From NCBI GenBank assembly GCA_026416585.1, contig JAOAEV010000095.1, forward strand, positions 1-35,797: 35,797 bases of DNA, in the 5' to 3' direction. The position numbers and the translations under genes are program-made. Origin of the DNA: Chlorobiota bacterium. Lineage in GTDB: Bacteria; Bacteroidota; Ignavibacteria; Kapaibacteriales; NICIL-2. Each line of letters begins with the position of its first letter. Within the stretch, counting starts at the first letter, position 1. A model generated the notes under the pieces. It did not search any database. It was not told the origin of the DNA and saw only the letters and a program-made list of their open reading frames with translations. Positions 1 through 10,625 of this stretch are shown in pieces.

Positions 1-1
1 C

Positions 2-3000
2 GGAGGGACGACGCAGACTGCGCCGTTGAATGAGACGGGGGTATCGCCCACAAGTGGGGAGCCGACGGTTCGGTTGTTGAATGCGGATTTTGTGACATTC
101 AAGAACGTGACGATTAGTGCGACGGGGACAGGTGGATCGAACTGGGCGGTGTGTGCGGAGTTAATGGGGAACAGTAATAGCGATGGGTGCGACGGTGTGA
201 CGTTCGATGGGGTGGTGTTCAGCGGCCGGACAGCGACGGGCGTGGTGTTGAATGATGTGTTGCTGCTGTCGAATTCGGCGTACCATACGAATCTGGTGGT
301 TCAGAACTGCACGTTTCAGAACGGGAGTGTTGGGATGTATGTGTGGCGGACGACCACGCCGTTTATGCCTGGTCATCGGTACGAGGGGAACAAGTTTACG
401 AACTTTTTCGGAGGTGCGATATGGTCGAACGTGACCGATGGGTTGGTGGTGCGTCGGAATGTGATGAGCAGTGGGTCAAGTGGGATTAGTTCTGGGGTGA
501 ACATCGCCAACAACATTGGGGATTTTCGATTTGAGAAGAACCGGTTGAACTTGACGGGTAGTCCGACAAGTCAGGCGCCGGGGTTGTTTTTGCAGGCGCG
601 GTCGAGTGGGAATCCTGGAGCGCCGTTGGTGTCGAACAATTTCATACGGGTGAGTGGTTCGATGTGGGGGGTGCGGTGTGCGAATACGTCGAACACGAAG
701 TTTTTCCACAACACGGTGTATTCGAACGGAGCGGCCAGTGCCAATGTTGGGGTTCCGATCCGTGTCGATGGGAGCACGGTGGGGATGAGTTTCAACAACA
801 ACATTTTTTACGTCGCCAGTGGACAGAGTGCGGCGATGGACATGAACGCGACGGGTGCATTTGCGTCGTTGAATTACAACACGGTGTACACGCCTGGGAG
901 TGTGTTAGGGTACTGGGGGACAACGGGAGTGACCAAGGGGGGCAGTGGTAGCGAGTTGTCGTCGTGGCGGACGACCAGTGGTCGTGACCAGAACAGTCAG
1001 TTTGCGCCGATTGTGTTTGCGAACGTAGGGGCGGGGGACTTATCGTTGACGCAGGTGGACAGTCGGTTGTATGGGTTGGGATCGACATCGAACGGGACGT
1101 TCAACATGGGATTGCGCAATGATGTGCCGGACGACATATTTGGGAACACGCGGAATCGGAGCGAGGTGTACAACGGTGCGCATCAGATCATTCCGGTGAT
1201 TTCGTTCAATCCGCCGCCGCCGACGTCGGTGGTTGGCTGTCAAGGGACGACGATGACGATTATGGGAGCAGCGCAGGTGACATTTGGTGCGCAGTTGACG
1301 TATCAGTGGTTGCGCAATGGAGCGCCGTTGTTGGAAGGAGTCAATGGGTACAGTGGGACGCGGACGAATACGTTGGTGATAGCGAACACGGTTCAGTCGT
1401 TGCATGAGGGGGACTATGTGTTGTATGTGACGGCGACGGGCGGAGCAGATCCGTTGTCGAGCCCGGTGATCGCGGTGCGTGTGCATGCGCCGATCGAGAT
1501 AGTGCAGCAGCCATCGAGTCGGGTGATTTGTCGAGGTCAGGAGACGGCGTTGTCGGTGATTGCCAATGGGACGGTGTTGGGATATCAATGGCAGAAGGAT
1601 GGACGCGCGATTGGCGGTGCGACCAATCCGATCTTGGTGATACCGAATGTTGATGAGGGGAATGCGGGTCGGTACACGTGTTTGTTGTTTGGTACATGTG
1701 GGACAGATGTTATGGCGACCAAAGATGCGGTGGTGTACATAGCGCCGCAGACGTTGATAGCGCGGCAACCGGATCGTGTGGCGGTGTCGCTGGGCGGGAC
1801 GGCTCGGCTGGAAGTGGAGCCTGTGGGAGCGGAGATACCGGGTTACAGTCCGCAGTATCAGTGGTATCGTGGGACGGTGGCATTGCGGGATGATGGTCGG
1901 ATAACGGGTACGACGACGAGTCAGTTGACGATACGGAATGTTCGGCAGTCGGATATTGGGGAGGATTACTACTGTGTGGTGACGGGGTTGTGTGGGAGTC
2001 AGACGTCGCAGGTTGCGGGTTTGTATGTGGGACAGGTGACGATCGTGCAGGGTCCGCGGGATGTTCGCGTGTGTGCTGGTCAGGATGCGGTGATGAGCGT
2101 ACAGGCGACATCGAACATTGCGGGGGCGGTGTATAGTTATCGGTGGTATAAGGATGGTCAGGCGTTGGAGGACGGTGGTGTGTACAATGGGACGGGGACG
2201 AACGTATTACGGGTTGTTGGAGCAAGTAGTGCGGAGGCGGGTCAGTACACGGTGGAGGTGGTGGCCAATCCTGGGGGAGCGGTAGCCAGTGCCAGTGCGC
2301 AGGTATCGGTGGATCGGGCGCCGGAGATTACGGCGGAGCCGCAGGATGTAGCGGTGTGCGAAGGGCAGGTCGCGAGCATGAGTGTTGGTGCGCAGGGAGG
2401 AGGTCTTCGGTATCAGTGGTATGCAGGCGGTGCGGCGATTCCTGGTGCGACAGGAACGAGCGTTGAGCAGACGGTGGTTGCAGCGATGCATGGGATGCGG
2501 GTACGGTGTCAGGTGATCAATGATTGTGGTCAGGTCAGCAGTCGAGAGGCGGTTGTGACGGTGAAGACGAGACCGCAGATTGTCGAGCAGCCGCAGGGGG
2601 GTCAGGTGACGTCTGGTGGGACGGTGGTGTTGCGTGTTGTGGCGCAGGGAGAGGGCCTACGGTATCAGTGGAAGAAGGATGGGCAGGTGATTCCTGGGGC
2701 GACGGGGACGGAGTATCGGATCAGCAACTTTGGGTCAAGTGATGCTGGTCAGTATGTGGTGGAGGTGAGCAACGAGTGTGGGACGGTGAGTTCGAGTGAT
2801 GTGCAGGTGGTATTGTCGAGTGTGGAGGAGGATGCGCTTGCGGCGGGTTATTGGTTAGGAGTTCATCCGCAGCCAGTGGGCAGTGAGGGAGTCGTAGAGG
2901 TTCGAGGACCAGTGGGGTCAGCGGTCCGGGTAGAGGTTGTTGATGTATCTGGTCGAGTGGTTCTGGAGGTATGGCGTGGGGAGTTAGGGAGTGGTCAGCA

Positions 3001-3103
3001 GCAGGTTCGTTTGGATGCGACAGTGTTGGCATCGGGTGTCTATCGCTGTGTGCTCACAAACGGCCGATACCGCCTCTCCACACCAATCGTCGTCTTACGG
3101 TAA
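2..3103 (+). CDS. T9SS-secreted beta-helix/Ig-like repeat protein, 5' end cut by window
   Basis: The reading frame is open to the window edge, so the true start lies upstream; a TTG at 26 is only an internal codon. About the first 390 visible residues look like a right-handed parallel beta-helix, with repeated N-x-F/I and G-V-containing turns. Six Ig-like domains follow, each with a core W motif (YQWLRNG, YQWQKDG, YQWYRG, YRWYKDG, YQWYAGG, YQWKKDG), over about nt 1200-2818. The last ~90 residues form a T9SS type A sorting domain: HPQP near its start, then a VDVSGRVV strand and a YRCVLTNGRYRLS end. Known role of the family: cargo exported through the outer membrane and anchored or released after sorting-domain cleavage, often as an adhesin or glycan-binding surface protein; which applies here is unknown. 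The coding strand is strikingly rich in G and T until about nt 3040, where composition flips. A strong terminator follows the stop. Confidence 0.85.
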   Translation, partial: GGTTQTAPLNETGVSPTSGEPTVRLLNADFVTFKNVTISATGTGGSNWAVCAELMGNSNSDGCDGVTFDGVVFSGRTATGVVLNDVLLLSNSAYHTNLVVQNCTFQNGSVGMYVWRTTTPFMPGHRYEGNKFTNFFGGAIWSNVTDGLVVRRNVMSSGSSGISSGVNIANNIGDFRFEKNRLNLTGSPTSQAPGLFLQARSSGNPGAPLVSNNFIRVSGSMWGVRCANTSNTKFFHNTVYSNGAASANVGVPIRVDGSTVGMSFNNNIFYVASGQSAAMDMNATGAFASLNYNTVYTPGSVLGYWGTTGVTKGGSGSELSSWRTTSGRDQNSQFAPIVFANVGAGDLSLTQVDSRLYGLGSTSNGTFNMGLRNDVPDDIFGNTRNRSEVYNGAHQIIPVISFNPPPPTSVVGCQGTTMTIMGAAQVTFGAQLTYQWLRNGAPLLEGVNGYSGTRTNTLVIANTVQSLHEGDYVLYVTATGGADPLSSPVIAVRVHAPIEIVQQPSSRVICRGQETALSVIANGTVLGYQWQKDGRAIGGATNPILVIPNVDEGNAGRYTCLLFGTCGTDVMATKDAVVYIAPQTLIARQPDRVAVSLGGTARLEVEPVGAEIPGYSPQYQWYRGTVALRDDGRITGTTTSQLTIRNVRQSDIGEDYYCVVTGLCGSQTSQVAGLYVGQVTIVQGPRDVRVCAGQDAVMSVQATSNIAGAVYSYRWYKDGQALEDGGVYNGTGTNVLRVVGASSAEAGQYTVEVVANPGGAVASASAQVSVDRAPEITAEPQDVAVCEGQVASMSVGAQGGGLRYQWYAGGAAIPGATGTSVEQTVVAAMHGMRVRCQVINDCGQVSSREAVVTVKTRPQIVEQPQGGQVTSGGTVVLRVVAQGEGLRYQWKKDGQVIPGATGTEYRISNFGSSDAGQYVVEVSNECGTVSSSDVQVVLSSVEEDALAAGYWLGVHPQPVGSEGVVEVRGPVGSAVRVEVVDVSGRVVLEVWRGELGSGQQQVRLDATVLASGVYRCVLTNGRYRLSTPIVVLR

Positions 3104-3131
3104 AGCCTGTCGGTGCTCATATACGTTATGT

Positions 3132-3173
3132 TCAGCGGAGGAATCAGTGTGGTTCCTCCGCTGATCTTTTTCT
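3132..3173 (+). terminator. Intrinsic terminator after the first T9SS gene
   Basis: A perfect 12-bp stem (TCAGCGGAGGAA at 3132-3143 pairing with 3153-3164) closes a 9-nt loop and is followed by a T-rich run. A second, A/T-only 8-bp hairpin (3175-3182 with 3187-3194) sits directly behind it. Confidence 0.88.
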
Positions 3174-3195
3174 GAGAAAAATCAGAATTTTTCTG

Positions 3196-3227
3196 TTTGG
3201 TTTTTATAACATGAGTTTGTATTTTCG
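3196..3227 (+). promoter_or_regulatory. Candidate Bacteroidota-type promoter for the second T9SS gene
   Basis: TTTG at 3196-3199, a 20-nt gap, then TATTTTCG at 3220-3227, one base off the Bacteroidota -7 consensus TAnnTTTG. It would start transcription near 3231, just before the structured leader. A sigma70-like TATAAC at 3205-3210 overlaps but has no convincing -35. Confidence 0.35.
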
Positions 3228-3230
3228 AAA

Positions 3231-3445
3231 CAGTCATAGTCGCCCTACGCTCAGACTTATGAGGTGCGCGGTGCTCAGCCTGAGAGGGCGGCAGTTATAG
3301 ATGCAAATCACTAACACTTGATGCTGTAAGCATGAGGCGACTGTTCCCCAAAATAGTAGCTCTAGACGGGGTAGAAATACCCGCAACAAGTGTGACATTG
3401 CCTTTACAACAGTTCTCATTATGTTCCACTACTTTTCGGTGTATC
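3231..3445 (+). promoter_or_regulatory. Structured 5' leader before the second T9SS gene
   Basis: This gene-free stretch holds several nested complementary segments. CGCCCT-acg-CTCAG (3241-3254) pairs with CTGAGAGGGCG (3280-3290). ACACTTG (3314-3320) pairs with CAAGTGT (3387-3393) and encloses two hairpins: ATGCT-gta-AGCAT (3321-3333) and GGGTA-GAAA-TACCC (3369-3382), the latter with a GNRA tetraloop. AGTCGCC (3238-3244) could alternatively pair with GGCGACT (3336-3342), which would compete with the first hairpin. The arrangement resembles a multibranched regulatory leader, but I could not match it to a known riboswitch class. An in-frame ATG at 3332 lies inside it and is not taken as the start. 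Confidence 0.35.
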
Positions 3446-4630
3446 ATGAAACGCTTGTCTTCTGCGTTTGGCTCTGTGCCTGCAGTTTTGGTGCTTGGTC
3501 TGGTGAGCATGGGAGTTTTTCTTTTCGGTGTTCAGTCGTGGGCAACGGAATACCGTGTGACCATTACCCAACCACCACAGGATGTCACGGTATGCGAGGG
3601 ACAAACAGTGACATTGACGGTGCAAGCGACAACTAACTATCCAAATCCGCAATATGGTTTCCAGTGGCTCTACAACAATACTCCCATTAGTGACAACAGT
3701 ACCTATAGCGGTTCGACAACTAACACCCTGGTTATTAGCAACATATCCCAAAACGAGGGTGGACAATACACAGTTGTCGTTAGTGTCACAAATGGTACAG
3801 TGATCCCCGCTACAGCGGTGGTACAAGTCACCGTTGTACCAGCTCCAACGATCCAACAGCAACCCCAAGATGTCACAGTCTGCGAAGGGCAAATTGCTGC
3901 AATGTCAGTACAAGTCTCCGGCGGATTGAATGTGACTTATCAGTGGTATGCGAATGCGACTGCTGTGCCAGGGGCGACAACCTCGAGCATTTCGCAAACA
4001 GCTACAGCTCAAATGAATGGTCTGCAAGTGTATTGCCGAATCACAAGCGATTGCGGTGCAATCAATAGTAACACTGCGACACTCACGGTTCAAACCGCGC
4101 CGGTTATTACACAACAACCACAAGGAGGCACAGCAAACGTTGGTGGTTCATTCCAGCTCAACGTTCAAGCACAGGGCAACAATTTGCAATACCAGTGGTT
4201 CAAAAACAATCAGCCCATTAGTGGAGCGACATCCAGCACATATACCATTTCAAACATTACGGCGAATGACGCTGGCAACTATAAAGTCACTGTGACAAAC
4301 AATTGTGGCACCGTTGAGTCAAGTGTTATCACCATTACTGTTGCCTCTATTGAAGAGGAAACACTTGCAGCAGGCTATCGGCTTCATCTCAACCCACAAC
4401 CTGCAAATGATAACATCACAATTGTGGTCACAACACCGACGACAGAAGCAGTCAGCATTGATCTGCTGGATGTAAACGGGCGTACAGTCGGCACGGTGTG
4501 GAGTGGTATCATAGCTGGTTCCGAGCAAAAAATCAATGCGAGCGTCAGCACTGTTGCTGCCGGCCTCTATCGCTGCGTTCTTCGTAGCGGTGGCTATCGG
4601 TTGTCGGTGCCATTAGTGATCGTTCGCTAA
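3446..4630 (+). CDS. T9SS-secreted triple Ig-like domain protein
   Basis: The start was placed at the ATG that opens a clear signal peptide: MKR, then a hydrophobic run ending FGVQSWA, with predicted cleavage around residue 33. The mature part has three Ig-like domains, marked by FQWLYNN, YQWYANA and YQWFKNN, two of them opening with QPQDVTVCEGQ. A T9SS sorting domain follows (LNPQPAND, then VNGRTVG, ending YRLSVPLVIVR). Domain order and many residues match the last three Ig domains plus sorting domain of the upstream protein, so the two are paralogues. Unlike its neighbour this gene uses balanced codons, with many CAA, GTC and ACA. Secretion across the outer membrane by T9SS is expected from the family; the ligand is unknown. 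No Shine-Dalgarno sequence is visible before the ATG. Confidence 0.87.
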   Translation: MKRLSSAFGSVPAVLVLGLVSMGVFLFGVQSWATEYRVTITQPPQDVTVCEGQTVTLTVQATTNYPNPQYGFQWLYNNTPISDNSTYSGSTTNTLVISNISQNEGGQYTVVVSVTNGTVIPATAVVQVTVVPAPTIQQQPQDVTVCEGQIAAMSVQVSGGLNVTYQWYANATAVPGATTSSISQTATAQMNGLQVYCRITSDCGAINSNTATLTVQTAPVITQQPQGGTANVGGSFQLNVQAQGNNLQYQWFKNNQPISGATSSTYTISNITANDAGNYKVTVTNNCGTVESSVITITVASIEEETLAAGYRLHLNPQPANDNITIVVTTPTTEAVSIDLLDVNGRTVGTVWSGIIAGSEQKINASVSTVAAGLYRCVLRSGGYRLSVPLVIVR

Positions 4631-4655
4631 TAAGTTTTTCACGTGTGAAGAGAGG

Positions 4656-4696
4656 GCGTGGGAGTACCAAAACCCCGGTACTCCCGCGCTGTTTTT
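4656..4696 (+). terminator. Intrinsic terminator after the second T9SS gene
   Basis: A 13-bp stem (4656-4668 with 4677-4689, one G-T wobble) with loop AAAACCCC is followed by TGTTTTTA. The T run contains the stop codon of the convergent anmK, so the two genes share this 3' boundary. Confidence 0.85.
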
Positions 4697-5864
4697 ATGG
4701 GACAGGTGTAATAGAACCAAGGACGGCAGGTCGCATAGCGCCTGTAACAGATGGAATGCTCGAGGGCAAGCCACCAAGTGTTCGGTATGCCAGGTACGCC
4801 ATCAGTACAGCTTCCTTTGCATTTTCCGGTACGCCACAGTAGTCTAAAAGTCGTATGAGCCGAGCATTCGGTAGCTGACGCTCGAGTAGCGCAAGCACTG
4901 TTGCATTGTATGCCCCTCCGCCCGATACAACAATTGTCGTATCGTCTCTGGCATAGCGGCGAATATTTTCTGCAATGCTCCACGCGGTTAGCCACGTTAG
5001 AGTTGCGATGATGTCTTCGGCTGGAACCATCGCACCTTCGAGTGGGAGAAGAATCCTATCGAGTGCACGCTGCGAGAACAGCTCCCGTCCGGTTGTTTTC
5101 GGTGGTGGAGCTGTGAGAAATTCAATCTGTTTCAACTGTTCTGCCAGCGATTGAATGACCGAACCAGCCGCGGCAGTTCTTCCTCCATCATCATAGCGTT
5201 TTCCCCAGTAACGGTGCATTGCGGCATCAATCCAAACATTGCCCGGTCCAGTATCGAAAGCATAAATGTTATCGAGTGTTGCATTCGGGGGAATAACTGT
5301 AACATTTGCAATACCTCCGATATTCAGTGCAACGATCCACTTGCTCGTATGGCGTAGCAATTCCCAATCGAGAATTGGTACCAGTGGTGCACCTTCACCA
5401 CCCAGTGCAACGTCCGCACTACGGAAATCGCTGAGGACAGGCACACCAAAACGTGTGGCGACAATGGCTGGCACAGCAAGCTGAAACGTCGTTCGACACA
5501 TTATCCCGAAACGCTCGTGTGGCTGTGGTGCATGCCAAAGAGTCTGTCCGTGAATACCGATTGCCTCCGGTGTGACAGCGCTGGTTGTGATAGCTTCCTC
5601 GATAGCGTGATTGTAATAATGCATCAGCGCGCAACCAAGATCAGTTAACTCATCCACTGTAATCGGTTCCTCGGTGGCTCGCAGGAGCGCAGAACGAAAC
5701 TGCTGAGGAAACTCGATGCTGCCAGTACCCAGCAACTCAATTGAGATGCGGTGGTCTTGCTTGGTCAGGCGTACAATTGCAGCATCGACACCGTCGAGCG
5801 ATGTACCGCTCATCGCACCCGCGACGTAACGCGGACCCGAAAGCCATCTGCGTGTCGAATGCAT
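4695..5864 (-). CDS. anmK: Anhydro-N-acetylmuramic acid kinase
   Basis: At 389 residues this is close to the usual AnmK length (about 370). It shows the family signature GTSLDGVD (residues 20-27), then GIHGQT, FRSADVALGGEGAPLVP, NIGGIAN, FDTGPGN and VSGGG near the C-terminus. Known reaction: ATP-dependent ring opening and phosphorylation of 1,6-anhydro-MurNAc to MurNAc-6-phosphate, a cytoplasmic step that recycles murein fragments. The ATG is preceded by GGAG with a 5-nt gap, which supports this start. It is divergent from the PAP2 gene across 48 bp and convergent with the T9SS gene. No MurQ or permease lies beside it, so its partners would be elsewhere. Confidence 0.93.
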   Translation of the reverse strand: MHSTRRWLSGPRYVAGAMSGTSLDGVDAAIVRLTKQDHRISIELLGTGSIEFPQQFRSALLRATEEPITVDELTDLGCALMHYYNHAIEEAITTSAVTPEAIGIHGQTLWHAPQPHERFGIMCRTTFQLAVPAIVATRFGVPVLSDFRSADVALGGEGAPLVPILDWELLRHTSKWIVALNIGGIANVTVIPPNATLDNIYAFDTGPGNVWIDAAMHRYWGKRYDDGGRTAAAGSVIQSLAEQLKQIEFLTAPPPKTTGRELFSQRALDRILLPLEGAMVPAEDIIATLTWLTAWSIAENIRRYARDDTTIVVSGGGAYNATVLALLERQLPNARLIRLLDYCGVPENAKEAVLMAYLAYRTLGGLPSSIPSVTGAMRPAVLGSITPVP

Positions 5865-5876
5865 AGTGCTCCTATG

Positions 5877-5884
5877 TAAGTTTG
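5877..5884 (+). promoter_or_regulatory. Promoter -7 box (TAAGTTTG) for the PAP2 gene
   Basis: A perfect match to the Bacteroidota -7 box TAnnTTTG, 29 bp before the PAP2 ATG, in the short anmK/PAP2 divergent gap. No good -33 TTTG is found at the expected distance. Confidence 0.4.
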
Positions 5885-5912
5885 CTTGAAGCGAAATTAG
5901 TTTGCCTGCTCA

Positions 5913-6488
5913 ATGGACCACTTGCTTACGACGCTCGCGACATTCGATCAAATGGTATTCATCGCGATCAACACTGGTATAAACAGTGCCTTCATGGACC
6001 TTGCAATGCCACTGATAACAACGTTTCGTAATTGGATTCCTGTATTTGCTGGTGTCGTTTTATGGTTGATCATAAAAGGCGGGCCACGTGGGCGTTGGTG
6101 TGCTTTGGCATTGGTGATCGTAGTTTCATTGACGGATTTGTTGTGTAACCGAGCGATCAAGCCATGGGTGGAACGCCCGCGTCCCTGCCACGAGTTGTCG
6201 GGTGTAATTGTGCGTATTCCGTGCCCAGAGGGTCCGTCGTTTCCCTCGTCGCATGCATTGAATATGGCAGCGGTCGCGGTTGTGTTTTCTCGATTCTACC
6301 GGCGATGGTCGATTGTATGGTGGGTTGCTGCGGGGGTAGTCGGTTTTTCGCGTGTGTATGTTGGTGTGCATTATCCAATCGATGTCCTGGCTGGTTGGTT
6401 GATGGGGGCAATCTCTGCTCTTGGCTTTTTGTGGTGTGCAGAAAAAAGCGCCGCTTTCATGAGAAAGCGGCGCTTGCAGTGGTGGTGA
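5913..6488 (+). CDS. PAP2-family membrane phosphatase
   Basis: A 191-residue protein with about five hydrophobic segments and the complete PAP2 catalytic triad of motifs: K83-x6-R90-P91 (KPWVERPRP), PSSH at 111-114, and SRVYVGVHYPID with R147, H153 and D157. The family removes phosphate from lipid phosphates such as undecaprenyl pyrophosphate, phosphatidate or lipid A; the substrate here cannot be told. Undecaprenyl-pyrophosphate recycling would suit the neighbouring cell-wall gene anmK, but that is inference. The last ~16 codons contain a perfect inverted repeat that works as a terminator on the opposite strand, so coding and termination signals overlap. Confidence 0.9.
   Translation: MDHLLTTLATFDQMVFIAINTGINSAFMDLAMPLITTFRNWIPVFAGVVLWLIIKGGPRGRWCALALVIVVSLTDLLCNRAIKPWVERPRPCHELSGVIVRIPCPEGPSFPSSHALNMAAVAVVFSRFYRRWSIVWWVAAGVVGFSRVYVGVHYPIDVLAGWLMGAISALGFLWCAEKSAAFMRKRRLQWW
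6441..6475 (-). terminator. Reverse-strand intrinsic terminator inside the PAP2 3' end
   Basis: A perfect 13-bp inverted repeat (6446-6458 with 6463-6475) has a 4-nt loop. Read on the minus strand it is followed at once by a T6 run, giving a near-ideal intrinsic terminator; read on the plus strand there is no T run. No minus-strand gene is recognised upstream of it. Confidence 0.75.
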
Positions 6489-6660
6489 TGTCTCTCCTAC
6501 GCGCGGTAGGAGCCGGGGAGTGCCCCCGTAAAAGAAGCGCAACTTCCCTGCGCTGAAGGCAGTCGGTGATGGAAGCTGCGCCTGTGTGAGGGTACCATGA
6601 AACGCGCAGGCCACAAGACGCACGACACCGAAAAACATTTGAAGCTCTCAAAAAAAAATC
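6441..6660 (-). ncRNA. Candidate structured small RNA, about 220 nt
   Basis: This covers the gene-free gap between PAP2 and hslO (6489-6724). On the minus strand a promoter-like pair lies at one end and the strong terminator at the other. Between them are an 11-bp stem with one G-U pair (6571-6581 with 6537-6548), a 7-bp hairpin (CTCCTAC with GTAGGAG, 6494-6512) and a GGGG/CCCC hairpin around 6515-6526. The longest minus-strand reading frame here is a weak candidate with no ribosome-binding site. The size would suit 6S RNA or a housekeeping regulatory RNA, but I see no diagnostic sequence of 6S, SRP, tmRNA or RNase P RNA. The stems could also belong to the PAP2 3' untranslated region on the plus strand. 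Confidence 0.35.
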
Positions 6661-6666
6661 GTGGCA

Positions 6667-6695
6667 ATAATTCACCAGCTTATTCGCCTTTGCAA
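6667..6695 (-). promoter_or_regulatory. Possible promoter for the reverse-strand RNA
   Basis: On the minus strand TTGCAA (6695-6690) and AATTAT (6672-6667) are separated by exactly 17 nt, each matching the sigma70 hexamers at four of six positions. The start would fall near 6660. The Bacteroidota consensus is not matched. Confidence 0.25.
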
Positions 6696-6724
6696 ATAGT
6701 TTCTACCTCCCCGCTGGTGTTTTG

Positions 6725-9491
<2,767 letters not shown>

Positions 9492-9575
9492 CGGTTGCCG
9501 TATTCAAAAAGTGGAACTCTCTACGTTCGATAGCAATACATTGACGAAAAATGGGCCACTGATAGTGCTGTTAGT

Positions 9576-10625
9576 TTACTTGCCACGCTGGATTGTTCGG
9601 GGATCGAGTGCATCGCGCAAACCATCCCCAAATAGATTGATCGCGTACACTGCAAGAGCAATAGCGATCGAGGGGTACAGAACTAACCCTAACCCCTCAC
9701 CGACATATAGGTAGCCGCGTCCATCCTGAATCATACGTCCCCATGATGGCGTCGGCGGTTGGATGCCCAAGCCGAGAAAGCTCAGGCTTGCTTCTAAGAT
9801 GATTGCTGTGGCAAAACCTGCTGTACCGACAACAACGATCGGTCCGAGTGTGTTCGGTAACAGGTGACGAAGCATGATTCGCCACGAGCCGAAACCAAGC
9901 GCTCGTGCTGCTTGGACAAATTCGACGTTGCGTAAAGCCAGAAACTGTCCCCGAACAATGCGTGCAATGTCCACCCAGCTTGAAAGGCCAATAGCGACGA
10001 ATGTTTGCCACAATCCTTGCCCTAAGATTACGCTGAGCGCAATGACCAGCAAGACAGTTGGGAACGACCAGACGACATTGGTAAGCCACATCAGTACATC
10101 ATCAATCCAGCCACGGAAGTATCCCGCCAATGCTCCGACGATGACACCGATAGCAATTGCCAACGACTCGGCAATCAGTCCAACGAGCAGTGCTATACGG
10201 GCACCATAGACAAGCCGACTGAACACGTCGCGCCCGAAGTGATCGGTGCCAAGTATGTAAAGCGGTTCAGAGTGCCAGGTACGGGGACTGTCGCCCCACA
10301 GCTGCGCGCGGTGGATACAAAACGTGCGGTCGAGCAGGTCGGTGTATTCGACCGAATCACCTAAGATGCGGTATGACTCAATGGCGATCACGCTCGGTCT
10401 ATCCGGATGAACAGGATTTTTCCGCAGCAGAACGTTCCCGCGAAACATCGCGGGTTTGATGGCATATTCAAGCACTTGCACAGTTGGGTCCATCGGCGCT
10501 ATCATAGGTGCTGCGATAGCCAGCGTTACTAACAGGGAAATGATCGCTAATCCAACAAGCGCACCGCGATTACGCCGGAGTCGTTTCCATGCTAATGCTC
10601 GAAGTGATGTGTGGTGCTGTTGCAT
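9576..10625 (-). CDS. ABC transporter permease, OppC/DppC type
   Basis: Inner-membrane permease of the peptide/nickel importer family. A first membrane helix (residues ~22-40) is followed by a periplasmic stretch of about 85 residues. Then come the characteristic LGTDHFGRDVFSRLVYGARI, five further helices and the EAA loop that contacts the ATPase (AARALGFGSWRIMLRHLLPN). The protein ends GDGLRDALDPR. At 349 residues it is about 50 longer than a typical OppC, mostly in the periplasmic loop. Partner genes (OppB, ATPases, binding protein) are not adjacent on either side, which is unusual. Possible starts are GTG 10655, ATG 10637 and ATG 10625; the last was chosen because the family has a short cytoplasmic N-terminus. 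The substrate is not predictable. Confidence 0.87.
   Translation of the reverse strand: MQQHHTSLRALAWKRLRRNRGALVGLAIISLLVTLAIAAPMIAPMDPTVQVLEYAIKPAMFRGNVLLRKNPVHPDRPSVIAIESYRILGDSVEYTDLLDRTFCIHRAQLWGDSPRTWHSEPLYILGTDHFGRDVFSRLVYGARIALLVGLIAESLAIAIGVIVGALAGYFRGWIDDVLMWLTNVVWSFPTVLLVIALSVILGQGLWQTFVAIGLSSWVDIARIVRGQFLALRNVEFVQAARALGFGSWRIMLRHLLPNTLGPIVVVGTAGFATAIILEASLSFLGLGIQPPTPSWGRMIQDGRGYLYVGEGLGLVLYPSIAIALAVYAINLFGDGLRDALDPRTIQRGK

Noticed and set aside
1040-2225. Long minus-strand frames opposite the first T9SS gene (for example 1040-1768 and 1710-2225)
   Set aside because: Their products are R/H/P/T-rich low-complexity strings explained by the G/T codon bias of the real gene; no start signals or domains.
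3332-3445. N-terminal extension of the second T9SS protein from ATG 3332
   Set aside because: It would put 38 unrelated residues before a perfect signal peptide and lies within the structured leader.
6126-6638. Minus-strand frame of 170 codons starting MFFGVVRL
   Set aside because: It overlaps PAP2 codons for most of its length, has no ribosome-binding site, and reads through the strong terminator; an RNA is more likely than a protein.
9492-9575. Heat-shock operator (CIRCE) near grpE
   Set aside because: No TTAGCACTC-type inverted repeat was found in the gap or in the grpE leader region.
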